Position numbers and translations under genes: made by a program. The notes beneath the pieces were generated by a model. That model worked only from the letters and a program-made list of their open reading frames with translations. It ran no database searches and had not been told where the DNA came from. Below, one piece after another: positions 1-5,813 of a DNA stretch of 6,261 nt (position 1 is its first letter; each line of letters starts with the position of its first letter). Source of the DNA: Candidatus Heimdallarchaeota archaeon (lineage in GTDB: Archaea > Asgardarchaeota > Heimdallarchaeia > Heimdallarchaeales > Heimdallarchaeaceae); the NCBI GenBank assembly GCA_023139025.1, contig JAGLOH010000137.1:1-6261 (forward strand). The letters are read 5' to 3'.

Positions 1-380
1 AACTAATGGATGGAGTTATAGAACAACTAAAAGCTGGTGAAAAGCCAAAATTACCTACACGTAATATGTCAGCTATAGGTGTTGCAACAACTTATCCATT
101 TTCTAATGTTTATGCAAGACCTAAAGCGTTAGCTGCCTTAACAATGCTTCAACATGCAGCTAGTTTAAATGTAAATGGATGTTTTGTTGAAAAAGATAGA
201 GAGAAAGCACTGATTAAAGTTGCTGGAGCTCATGAAATGGTTAGACAAGCTGGTCTTCTAGCTGATGAAATCAGAGAATTAGAAAAAGCCACAGATCATA
301 TGATTAGAACTCCACATGGTAAGGATGGAAAGATTCTACACAAAGTACATTTCTTTGATGAAGCACATGAAAAACAATAA
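1..380 (+). CDS. mtd: F420-dependent methylene-tetrahydromethanopterin dehydrogenase, C-terminal part (5' end outside window)
   Basis: This enzyme interconverts methenyl- and methylene-tetrahydromethanopterin with coenzyme F420 in the cytoplasm, as part of the archaeal C1 (Wood-Ljungdahl or methanogenic) pathway. About 125 residues are present; the family is about 275-285 residues long, so more than half lies upstream. The frame stays open to the window edge (a Leu codon precedes the first ATG at position 6), so that ATG is probably an internal Met. From memory of the family, the segments LKAGEKPKLP, FSNVYARPKALAA, VNGCFVEKDREKA, GAHEMVRQAG and IRTPHGKDGK match the conserved C-terminal region of Mtd closely and in the right order. 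The chain ends HFFDEAHEKQ with TAA at 378-380. The identification rests on recalled family sequence, not on a search. It implies that the host makes F420 and a methanopterin-type C1 carrier. A terminator-like hairpin follows the stop codon. Confidence 0.85.
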   Translation, partial: LMDGVIEQLKAGEKPKLPTRNMSAIGVATTYPFSNVYARPKALAALTMLQHAASLNVNGCFVEKDREKALIKVAGAHEMVRQAGLLADEIRELEKATDHMIRTPHGKDGKILHKVHFFDEAHEKQ

Positions 381-384
381 ACGT

Positions 385-425
385 AATTAAGGAAGGAATT
401 TACTCCTTCTATTTTTCCTTTAATT
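385..425 (+). terminator. Probable terminator of mtd
   Basis: A perfect 6-bp stem, GAAGGA (392-397) with TCCTTC (404-409) and a 6-nt loop, begins 12 nt after the mtd stop and is followed by a T-rich tract (TATTTTTCCTTT, 410-421). An outer imperfect pairing of AATTAAGGA (385-393) with TCCTTTAATT (416-425) could compete with or enlarge it. Archaeal terminators need mainly the T-tract, so the tract is the stronger evidence. Confidence 0.55.
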
Positions 426-463
426 ATTCCAAGAACTTCGAATATTTATCTTACAATTAGTAT

Positions 464-499
464 AAAAAAATCTGGTTTACTTACATCAAGATTTTGATG
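464..499 (-). terminator. Probable terminator of the LURP-like gene
   Basis: Read on the minus strand downstream of the stop at 527, a perfect 6-bp hairpin (CATCAA 484-489 with TTGATG 494-499, 4-nt loop) is followed 13 nt later by seven consecutive T (470-464). It faces the mtd terminator in a 146-bp convergent gap in which I see no gene. Confidence 0.5.
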
Positions 500-526
500 C
501 AGCTATTGCAACAAATTCAAAGTATT

Positions 527-1066
527 TCATATACGGTGTTGTATTTGTGTACGAGCATCTGGCATCTTATTTTTTTGTAGTTTCTGAGCAAGTTGATCAA
601 GTAATATAGCAACCAATATTGCTATTTCAGGTTCAATATCCTCATACACTTCTATAATGCTATTACTTCTGAAACCTTTGAAACCTTTGTATACCTCAAA
701 TGATACCCTTCCTTTTTTCTCTACAAATTGGAAGGTTGAACCAATAAAACCAGATCCTAAGTAATTCTTTTTTTCTGTTTTAATCTCATAGTTAGTATTG
801 CAGCAGCTAGTTGAATAAGAAAAAGTTGCATATCTTATGTCATTTTTGAAAAATCTATATACATTTGATATGCTCGAAATTCTCTTTAACACTAAAAGTT
901 CTCTTCCCTTAGAATCTTGTAGGTAAAATTCAGGTTTATGATTACCAACAATACTAACCTCAAAAACAGATTCATTAGATGATAAATCTTTAATTTCATA
1001 CCATGCTCTGGAGGATTCTTTGAAATAGATAATCTCAAAACCATATGGTTCTGCTTTTTCTGACAT
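527..1066 (-). CDS. Probable LURP1/scramblase-related (tubby-like fold) protein
   Basis: The predicted product is a soluble protein of 179 residues. The frame is open to an ATG at 1174, but that would overlap the end of asnS by 56 bp. I prefer the ATG at 1066 (product begins MSEKAEPYGF) because a TATA box (TTTATA, 1096-1091) sits about 27 bp upstream, the spacing seen for neighbouring leaderless genes, and because the extra 36 codons merely read through the asnS tail and the spacer. The chain looks beta-rich with repeated hairpins: FYLQDSKGRELLVLKRI (about 47-63), a central strand pair around 70-98, then FIGSTFQFVEKKGRVSFEVY (107-126). It ends in a hydrophobic helix, EIAILVAILLDQLAQKL (147-163). 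A twelve-strand-like pattern closing on a buried C-terminal helix is typical of the tubby/LURP1/phospholipid-scramblase superfamily (DUF567, YxjI). This is a fold-level inference, not a recognised ortholog, and no substrate can be named. Two adjacent Cys (88-89) are notable. The fold assignment is much less certain than the reading frame. Confidence 0.65.
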   Translation of the reverse strand: MSEKAEPYGFEIIYFKESSRAWYEIKDLSSNESVFEVSIVGNHKPEFYLQDSKGRELLVLKRISSISNVYRFFKNDIRYATFSYSTSCCNTNYEIKTEKKNYLGSGFIGSTFQFVEKKGRVSFEVYKGFKGFRSNSIIEVYEDIEPEIAILVAILLDQLAQKLQKNKMPDARTQIQHRI

Positions 1067-1090
1067 CTGCTTGATTTTGTTCTTGAGTGT

Positions 1091-1096
1091 TATAAA
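1091..1096 (-). promoter_or_regulatory. TATA box for the LURP-like gene
   Basis: The minus strand reads TTTATA, inside GATAAATTTATAAC, centred 27-28 bp upstream of the ATG at 1066. No Shine-Dalgarno sequence precedes that ATG (CAAAATCAAGCAG), so a leaderless transcript fits. The box lies in the 52-bp gap after asnS, which gives the gene its own promoter and decides its start. Confidence 0.55.
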
Positions 1097-1103
1097 TTTA
1101 TCC

Positions 1104-1118
1104 AAATAAAAAGAAAGA
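1104..1118 (-). terminator. T-rich tract after asnS
   Basis: Directly after the asnS stop (1119-1121) the minus strand reads TCTTTCTTTTTATTT, a pyrimidine/T-rich run of the kind that ends archaeal transcripts without a hairpin. It lies just upstream of the next gene's TATA box. Read-through into the LURP-like gene cannot be excluded. Confidence 0.4.
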
Positions 1119-2414
1119 TTAGGGATATACCCTATTTCTTGTTCTTGGGAAAGGTAAAGTTTCTTGAATCGCATCTAATCCACACAACCACCAAGTTAGT
1201 CTTTCAGCTCCTAAACCAAATCCTGAGTGTGGAACAGATCCATATTTTCTGAGATCGATATACCATGCATAATCTTCTACTTCCCAACCTTCTTCCTTGA
1301 TTCGTCTGATCAATGTGTCAAGAACATCTTCTCTCTGACCACCAGTAATAAGTTCACCAAAACCTTCAGGAGCCATTAAATCAGCTGAATAACACCATTT
1401 TGGATCATCTTCATGTATTTTTACGTAGAATGGTTTATGACTGGATGGATAGTCTCGAACAAAGAAAGGTTCACCTATAATTGTAGATAATGCTCTTTCC
1501 TCTTCTGTTTTCATATCGTCGTCCCAGTTCAGGTCAAAGCCGTTTTCATTCAAGGTATTGATAGCTTCTTTGTAACTTATCTTCTTGAAAGGAGCTTTGA
1601 TAGTTTCAAGAACTGAAGTATCTCTTTTCAGCTCTTTGAATTCCTTGGCGTTATGTTTGAGAACATATTGAACAATGTAAGCTACTAGTTCTTCTTGGAT
1701 TTTCATATTTTCTTCGAAGTCTACAAAAGCTTCTTCACCTTCAATATGCCAGAATTCGTTGACATGTCTTTTAGTTCTCAACTTTTCAGCTCGGAAACTA
1801 GGAGTTATCGCATAAACTTTTTCTAAACTATAGATGAGAGCTTCAAGATATAATTGTATACTCTGGCTAAGATAAGCTGTATGGTCAAAGTACTTCAAAC
1901 TGAATAGAGTTGAACCTCCTTCAACAGCTGATCCTGTGAGTATAGGTGGAGTAGTCTCATAGAAATCATTTTCAAAGAACCATTCTCTTGCTGCTCTTAG
2001 AATAGAAGCCTTCACTTTCCAAATGTTAGTTGCTTTGTAGCTTCTTACAAACAAGTGAGTATTATCTAACATGAATTCCTTACTTTGATCCTTAGCAATA
2101 GGGAAGATCTCTCCTTTATGCATAATTGTGAAATTAGTTAATTTCACTTCAACATCATTTATTGCCCTATTATCCTCTACTGGATTACCTTCAACTGTAA
2201 TATAATTCTCAATTGCAGCTTCATTTAACATATTCCAAGCTTCTGAAGTGAGTTGATTTTCAGATCCTATGCATTGGATAATGCCTGAAGCGTCACGTAA
2301 AATGACAAAGATTTTATCTTTCATTTTACGGATTCGATAGACCCACCCACGAAGTTTGATAGTTTCTTCGCTAGGTGTAACTTTGCTTGCGTAGATGAAA
2401 GTTTGTTTGGGCAT
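1119..2414 (-). CDS. asnS: Asparaginyl-tRNA synthetase
   Basis: This cytoplasmic class IIb aminoacyl-tRNA synthetase attaches asparagine to tRNA-Asn using ATP. The length of 431 residues is normal for archaeal AsnRS. An N-terminal OB-fold anticodon-binding domain (about 18-100) begins with LRGWVYRIRKMKDKIFVILRD. The catalytic domain follows: FMLDNTHLFVRS (114-125) and the motif 1 region; YLSQSIQLYLE (181-191); motif 2, FRAEKLRTKRHVNEFWHIEGE, at 207-227; GELITGGQRED (353-363); and motif 3, GFGLGAERLTWWL (398-410), before the terminal FPRT..RVYP. QSIQLYLE, EKLRTKRHVNEFW and GGQRE are the Asn-type forms; AspRS usually has QSPQLYKQ, an EEH..TRHLNE type of motif 2 and a SGAQR-type signature. The OB fold argues against the AsnRS-derived asparagine synthetase paralog, which lacks it. 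The start at 2414 is supported by a TATA box 25-26 bp upstream and by the absence of any Shine-Dalgarno sequence. The gene is divergent from the amidotransferase. The organism therefore charges tRNA-Asn directly rather than depending only on the GatCAB route. Confidence 0.95.
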   Translation of the reverse strand: MPKQTFIYASKVTPSEETIKLRGWVYRIRKMKDKIFVILRDASGIIQCIGSENQLTSEAWNMLNEAAIENYITVEGNPVEDNRAINDVEVKLTNFTIMHKGEIFPIAKDQSKEFMLDNTHLFVRSYKATNIWKVKASILRAAREWFFENDFYETTPPILTGSAVEGGSTLFSLKYFDHTAYLSQSIQLYLEALIYSLEKVYAITPSFRAEKLRTKRHVNEFWHIEGEEAFVDFEENMKIQEELVAYIVQYVLKHNAKEFKELKRDTSVLETIKAPFKKISYKEAINTLNENGFDLNWDDDMKTEEERALSTIIGEPFFVRDYPSSHKPFYVKIHEDDPKWCYSADLMAPEGFGELITGGQREDVLDTLIRRIKEEGWEVEDYAWYIDLRKYGSVPHSGFGLGAERLTWWLCGLDAIQETLPFPRTRNRVYP

Positions 2415-2435
2415 GAATCAGCAGTTGTATGCGAC

Positions 2436-2443
2436 TTTAAAAA
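2436..2443 (-). promoter_or_regulatory. TATA box of asnS (leaderless start)
   Basis: The minus strand reads TTTTTAAA, centred 25-26 bp upstream of the asnS ATG, preceded by CAAAAC as a possible BRE. The spacing puts transcription start at or next to the ATG. The sequence in front of the ATG, ACAACTGCTGATTC, has no Shine-Dalgarno match. Confidence 0.65.
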
Positions 2444-2449
2444 GTTTTG

Positions 2450-2462
2450 AGGTTATTAACCT
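2450..2462. promoter_or_regulatory. 13-bp palindrome between divergent promoters (candidate operator)
   Basis: AGGTTA-T-TAACCT is a perfect inverted repeat with a single central base. It lies 6 bp upstream of the asnS TATA box and 19 bp upstream of the amidotransferase TATA box, within the 105-bp divergent spacer. The position and symmetry suit a dimeric winged-helix regulator site, but no bound factor can be inferred. Confidence 0.35.
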
Positions 2463-2481
2463 AATTTGGATAAGAGTTAAA

Positions 2482-2489
2482 ATTAAATA
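2482..2489 (+). promoter_or_regulatory. Probable TATA box of the amidotransferase unit
   Basis: ATTAAATA, inside GAGTTAAAATTAAATAC, is centred about 34 bp upstream of the ATG at 2520. Transcription would start near 2511 with a leader of only about 9 nt. TTTGTGAAACGCA before the ATG holds no Shine-Dalgarno sequence. Confidence 0.45.
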
Positions 2490-2519
2490 CTTCTCTTCTT
2501 TTGTTATTTGTGAAACGCA

Positions 2520-3278
2520 ATGTGTAGACTCTTTCTCAATATTGGACAAACTGTTTCTGAAAATGTTTTTGAAGAGTATATTGGATCGTGTTCAGATTAT
2601 GTGGGTGGATTAAAACTAGACGTTCATGAGAGAAACGAAACCAAACTAGAACAGCACAAAGACGGATACGGGTACGCTTTTGTGAAAGATGATCATTTCG
2701 AGCTAAGAAGATTTCGTGAACCAATCTTCGAAAGAAATCCTACTGAAGAGCTTTTGAAATTAAAAACAAATGTCCTCTTCACACACGCTAGACAAGCTTC
2801 ACCTAAGATAGAAGTCAATCTCAAAAATAATCATCCTTTCTATTGGTATAATGGTGACGAATATGTTTTTGGTCATAACGGTACTATAAAGAGTCAGATT
2901 AAGAACTATGATGATCGAAAATTTTTCCTTAGAGGAACAACTGATTCTGAAAAATATTTTTACTCACTACTTACTGAAATGGGTAAAAATGAGTGGAACC
3001 TTAACAAACCAGTTATTGATGACGTCCTCGAATATTGGGATTATACTGCTGCAAATTTCATCTTGGTTTCTCCTAAGAAAGCTTGGGTGGGTGTGTTTTA
3101 CAGAAAGGATCCACTTTATTTTACAATGAAACTCTATAAGACTGAAGACTCAATAGTAGTTAGTTCAAGTGCTCTACCTTCACTAGGGTCACCAACAGAG
3201 AGATTAAGAAACGGAGCATTAATTGAAATCGATGTAGAAAGCAATAATTATTATTATCTCAGCGAATTCAGAATTTAG
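2520..3278 (+). CDS. Stand-alone class II glutamine amidotransferase (YafJ/EgtC-like)
   Basis: This is an Ntn-hydrolase-fold glutaminase domain of 252 residues with no synthase domain attached. The chain begins Met-Cys-Arg, so removal of Met1 would expose Cys2 as the catalytic N-terminal nucleophile; this fixes the start at 2520. Further family signatures in order: HKDGYGYAF (46-54), FTHAR (87-91; the Arg normally holds the glutamine carboxylate), NNHPF (103-107), FGHNGTI (117-123; Asn and Gly form the oxyanion hole) and GTTDSEKYF (139-147; the Asp contacts the glutamine amine). All expected active-site residues are present, so the enzyme should be active. Related stand-alone proteins include YafJ and the gamma-glutamyl hydrolase EgtC, but nothing here shows the ergothioneine pathway. 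The true substrate may be glutamine or another gamma-glutamyl compound. A membrane protein gene starts 14 bp downstream on the same strand, which suggests co-transcription; asnS is divergent. Confidence 0.9.
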   Translation: MCRLFLNIGQTVSENVFEEYIGSCSDYVGGLKLDVHERNETKLEQHKDGYGYAFVKDDHFELRRFREPIFERNPTEELLKLKTNVLFTHARQASPKIEVNLKNNHPFYWYNGDEYVFGHNGTIKSQIKNYDDRKFFLRGTTDSEKYFYSLLTEMGKNEWNLNKPVIDDVLEYWDYTAANFILVSPKKAWVGVFYRKDPLYFTMKLYKTEDSIVVSSSALPSLGSPTERLRNGALIEIDVESNNYYYLSEFRI

Positions 3279-3292
3279 TAGGGAAAGAATTA

Positions 3293-3883
3293 ATGGTGTC
3301 AAATTCTTTAAAACCTGAAGAGAAACTATCAGTTTCTTCAAAGAAGGAAAAAAGTTTCAGCTATAGGGTTCGTATTTTTTCGATGCTGTACTTAGCACAT
3401 CATCCTGCTTGTGATAAGTTTAACAATCATATTTTTAGAATTGGCTCATTATTCTTATGTGTAGGTTGTACTAGCGTTTTTCTAGCATTTATTTCTTATA
3501 CAATAGTATTTTTTTCTATGTTGCCTTTCTTCACAAGCTTTCCTTATGCTAATGGAATATTTGCGGCTTTTGGGGTAGGAATGGCATTAACACAAGTTTT
3601 TCTAAAACCAAACAATAAATTGATTAAAGTTCTTCTTAGATTTAGTTTGGGTTTAGGCTTAGGCGCATACACTGCTTTAATCGTTCAGGTTTCAAATCTA
3701 TCCTCACAAATAGGTAATTTTACAATTTTAATTCAGATCGCACTTTTTCTTCTATTGATACCTGGTGTATTCCTTTACAATGTACTCAGAGGAGACTCAC
3801 CTTATCTAGAATGTACAGAGTGTTCTATTAAATACATAGAACCTTCTTGTGATTTTAATACTGTAACTTTGGCAGAGAAATAA
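3293..3883 (+). CDS. Four-helix membrane protein with HHPxC and CxxC motifs (unrecognised; DUF2085-like pattern)
   Basis: I do not recognise an ortholog of this 196-residue protein. After a polar, Ser/Lys-rich N-terminus (1-28) comes LAHHPACDKFNNH (34-46), then LFLCVGCT (53-60). His36, His37, Cys40, His46, Cys56 and Cys59 could form a metal- or haem-binding site at the membrane face. About four hydrophobic segments follow (roughly 58-80, 86-104, 113-133, 143-165), the third glycine-rich (SLGLGLGAY). The tail carries a second CxxC (CTEC, 174-177) and Cys186. The order of a His/Pro/Cys motif followed by CxxCT just before the first helix recalls DUF2085 membrane proteins (CHQ.P.RSF ... CARCTG), but the match is loose. 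The start at 3293 lies 14 bp after the amidotransferase stop with only a weak purine stretch (AGGGAAAG, 3280-3287) before it; Met31 is an alternative start that would remove the polar leader. The gene is very likely in an operon with the amidotransferase. A T5 run follows the stop at 3885-3889. Confidence 0.75.
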   Translation: MVSNSLKPEEKLSVSSKKEKSFSYRVRIFSMLYLAHHPACDKFNNHIFRIGSLFLCVGCTSVFLAFISYTIVFFSMLPFFTSFPYANGIFAAFGVGMALTQVFLKPNNKLIKVLLRFSLGLGLGAYTALIVQVSNLSSQIGNFTILIQIALFLLLIPGVFLYNVLRGDSPYLECTECSIKYIEPSCDFNTVTLAEK

Positions 3884-4238
3884 GTTTTTGTTCAATGAAT
3901 TTCTGATTGTTTATTTAATCTCAGCATTGACTTCATATCAATATCAAAAAGTGAACACTCCTTCTGATAAGGTCTAGAAGAATTTTGTGAAGTGTAAGAC
4001 ACAGAAACAACAGCTTAACTTTCTTAGAAATTATTTGTCTCTTCTGCATTACTGTGTCTATTTAAAGGCCCTCCCTTCTTGGAAACGTCTCCTACCAAGA
4101 AGAAGACCTTAACGACAAGGTTATCTTTTCATAAAAAATGTTAGTAAAAAATAGTCGCTCCGAAGAATCTTACCACGTACTTTCAATTTTGTGTGGTAAG
4201 ATTCACAGGTTTATTGGGAGAGTTTTGAAAGATGGATG
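3884..4238. other. Gene-free convergent gap rich in inverted repeats
   Basis: I find no convincing reading frame in this stretch between two convergent genes. It contains consecutive inverted repeats. CTTCT/AGAAG (3961-3965/3976-3980) lies inside ACACT/AGTGT (3955-3959/3991-3995). AGACACAG/CTGTGTCT (3997-4004/4052-4059) closes a 47-nt interval. CTTCTTGG/CCAAGAAG (4075-4082/4095-4102) has a 12-nt loop, and ACCTT/AAGGT (4106-4110/4117-4121) has a 6-nt loop, followed by TTATCTTTTC. A 12-bp hairpin at 4165-4204 follows. TTTATTTAA (3910-3918) could be a TATA box for a plus-strand RNA starting near 3940. TATTTAAAG (4060-4067), inside the array, is TATA-like on both strands. A small structured RNA or a cluster of terminators are both possible. 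I saw no tRNA, SRP RNA, RNase P RNA or clear C/D-box signature. Confidence 0.4.
4132..4204 (-). terminator. 12-bp perfect hairpin followed by two T6 runs (distal terminator)
   Basis: GAATCTTACCAC (4165-4176) pairs perfectly with GTGGTAAGATTC (4193-4204) around a 16-nt loop, and further G-T and A-T pairs could extend it inward. Read on the minus strand, the hairpin is followed by TTTTTT at 4151-4146 and again at 4138-4133, in a direct repeat of TAAAAAAT on the plus strand. It lies 59 bp beyond the phosphatase stop and may be a back-up terminator. The stem is unusually long for archaea, so an RNA-processing or protein-binding role is also possible. Confidence 0.45.
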
Positions 4239-4278
4239 AAAAAACAGAAGTAAGAAAGAATCTTATTTATTCTTTCTT
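4239..4278 (-). terminator. Hairpin and T6 terminator spanning the phosphatase stop codon
   Basis: On the minus strand a perfect 9-bp stem (AAGAAAGAA at 4278-4270 with TTCTTTCTT at 4260-4252 in minus-strand reading, 9-nt loop) contains the phosphatase stop codon (4265-4263) in its loop. After ACTTCTG it is followed by TTTTTT (4244-4239). It resembles a bacterial intrinsic terminator overlapping the coding end. Confidence 0.6.
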
Positions 4279-5813
4279 TTAATAAATAAAACAGAAACCA
4301 TTACTAAAGCACTGAAAATAGCAATAATTCCCCAAAGTCCATTAGAAAGGAAACTTGTCTTGCTAACTGTTAGAGCAAGTGCATTAAAAGTTATAACAAG
4401 AACATTGTTTTCTTCGACTACTTCATCAACTATTTCTGTTGTATCAAGATCGAATTCAATCGTAAAAATACCTGAAGAGGGTACCGAGAAACTTACGTTG
4501 TATGTGAATTTTTCATTAACAGCTAATGGTGGAACTTCAAAAGAGAATGTACCTTCATGAGTTGTATACTCTGCTTGAATAAGAGTTGGAGTACTCTCTT
4601 CACCAGTGTTAGTAATGATAATAGGTAGTTCTAAAGTTTCATTCCATTTCTCAGTAAATGTTATTGGTAATGATACAAAACTTAAATCTGCTTTGTTTTC
4701 CATATTAACTACATGTTGATCAATTAATGAATAATCAGGTCTATATCCTCCAACACTGAGTTTATTTTCGTAAATGTCTAGATATAAGAAATTGTATGAA
4801 GATTCAATAATTATAGATTCGTTAATACTGATGGCTGTATTTATATCGACTAACCTACTTCCTCCTCCACCAGAAATGACATAGGTTACGTTGTTCTTTT
4901 GTAATCTTTCATAAGCATGCTCATGACCTGTCATAACTAAATCAACGCTATATTGTTCGAAAATTGGAACGAAAGTTTCATTCAATGAATCATACTCACC
5001 TGAATAATATCTTGGAAATGAGGAGAAGGGAGGTGTATGCATCATAACAATAGTCCAATCATACTCTTGATGACTCTCTAAGTCTGAAATTAACCATGCA
5101 GCTTGTTCAGGCAAATTATTAGGTGCACCATTCCATAAAGTGTGAAGACCTACAAAATGTACTGGACCAAGATTGAATGAATAATATTCTTCTTTTCCGG
5201 GTAGAGAAAACATATCATAATAGTAAGATAAATTTCTCTCGTGATTACCTAATATATTCATTAATGGAACATTTCTAATCAAAGGAGAGAAAGCAGTAAA
5301 CCAATTATACCATTCTTCGATAGTTGGTCCTGTGTTACAAAGATCGCCAGTAAAGGTTAGCATATCCATAGGTAATCGTCTTATAGCATCTTGCATCATT
5401 CTTCCTTCAACAGGTCTGTTTTGACAATCTCCTACATCAATGAATTGAATATGGTTTCCTGAAGTCCCAGTTTTGAATGAATAATCGCCACTCCAAGATG
5501 TTCCATCTCCAACTCTGTAGTGATAAATTGTTTCAGGTAGTAAGCCTGTAAGTTCGACAAAGTGATAAATACCCGTTATTTCTCCATCTTTTTCATTTCC
5601 ATAAGCAGAATCTAAGCCGTATTGAACAATTGAAGAAGCTGATTCTGTTGTTCTCCAGGTTATTGTCATGGTAGTGGTTGTATCATGTTGCCAAGAAAGA
5701 TGAATATCTAGGGGAGGGATATCATCAGCTCTAATGTTTTCTATTTGTATACCAAATGGGATCAAAAAACTAACTATAAGAATAAAAGCGAAAGTTTTCT
5801 TTTTCAATTGCAT
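4263..5813 (-). CDS. Secreted, membrane-anchored purple acid phosphatase-like metallophosphoesterase
   Basis: The product has 516 residues. It is probably exported and displayed on the outer cell surface, hydrolysing phosphate esters. Order of parts: signal peptide (about 1-29; KKK, then a hydrophobic core FAFILIVSFLIPFGI); a fibronectin-III-like N-terminal domain of the PAP family (about 33-116, including MTITWRT and ETIYHYRVGDG); the metallophosphoesterase domain (about 121-355); a CARDB-like adhesion domain (about 375-476, ending VDEVVEENN); and one transmembrane helix (about 491-511) with a basic tail IKRKNK. The metal ligands are GDC (128-130), GD (156-157), GNHE (189-192), MMHTPP (257-262) and GHEHAYER (296-303). 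In true purple enzymes the second motif is GDxxY; here it reads GDLCN, so the tyrosinate iron ligand appears to be missing and a non-purple metal centre is likely. Several N-x-S/T sequons (279, 331, 391, 439) suit archaeal surface glycosylation. The start is supported by a TATA box 26 bp upstream. The neighbours give no substrate clue. Confidence 0.9.
   Translation of the reverse strand: MQLKKKTFAFILIVSFLIPFGIQIENIRADDIPPLDIHLSWQHDTTTTMTITWRTTESASSIVQYGLDSAYGNEKDGEITGIYHFVELTGLLPETIYHYRVGDGTSWSGDYSFKTGTSGNHIQFIDVGDCQNRPVEGRMMQDAIRRLPMDMLTFTGDLCNTGPTIEEWYNWFTAFSPLIRNVPLMNILGNHERNLSYYYDMFSLPGKEEYYSFNLGPVHFVGLHTLWNGAPNNLPEQAAWLISDLESHQEYDWTIVMMHTPPFSSFPRYYSGEYDSLNETFVPIFEQYSVDLVMTGHEHAYERLQKNNVTYVISGGGGSRLVDINTAISINESIIIESSYNFLYLDIYENKLSVGGYRPDYSLIDQHVVNMENKADLSFVSLPITFTEKWNETLELPIIITNTGEESTPTLIQAEYTTHEGTFSFEVPPLAVNEKFTYNVSFSVPSSGIFTIEFDLDTTEIVDEVVEENNVLVITFNALALTVSKTSFLSNGLWGIIAIFSALVMVSVLFIKRKNK

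Noticed and set aside
481..576. Possible short plus-strand coding remnant after mtd
   Set aside because: The frame stops within about 30 codons, reads unlike a protein and overlaps the terminator and 3' end of the convergent gene.
1119..2414. AspRS or AsnRS-derived asparagine synthetase as alternative identity
   Set aside because: Motif 2 and the GGQRE segment are of the Asn type, and the OB-fold anticodon domain is present, which the synthetase paralog lacks.
2395..2613. Plus-strand open frame of 72 codons
   Set aside because: It overlaps the asnS start, the divergent promoters and the amidotransferase start in another frame, and its translation has no recognisable pattern.
2536..2724. Minus-strand open frame of 62 codons
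   Set aside because: It lies wholly opposite the well-supported amidotransferase gene and has no promoter or family pattern of its own.
2908..3129. Plus-strand open frame of 73 codons
   Set aside because: It is an out-of-frame shadow inside the amidotransferase, whose catalytic motifs run through the same bases in the other frame.
3884..4262. tRNA, SRP RNA, RNase P RNA or C/D-box RNA in the convergent gap
   Set aside because: I found no T-loop, no SRP helix 8 signature, no RNase P conserved core and no paired C and D boxes. Only unassigned inverted repeats remain.
4360..4560. Plus-strand open frame of 66 codons rich in Ser and Thr
   Set aside because: It is opposite the CARDB-like part of the phosphatase; its Ser/Thr richness reflects the complementary codons.
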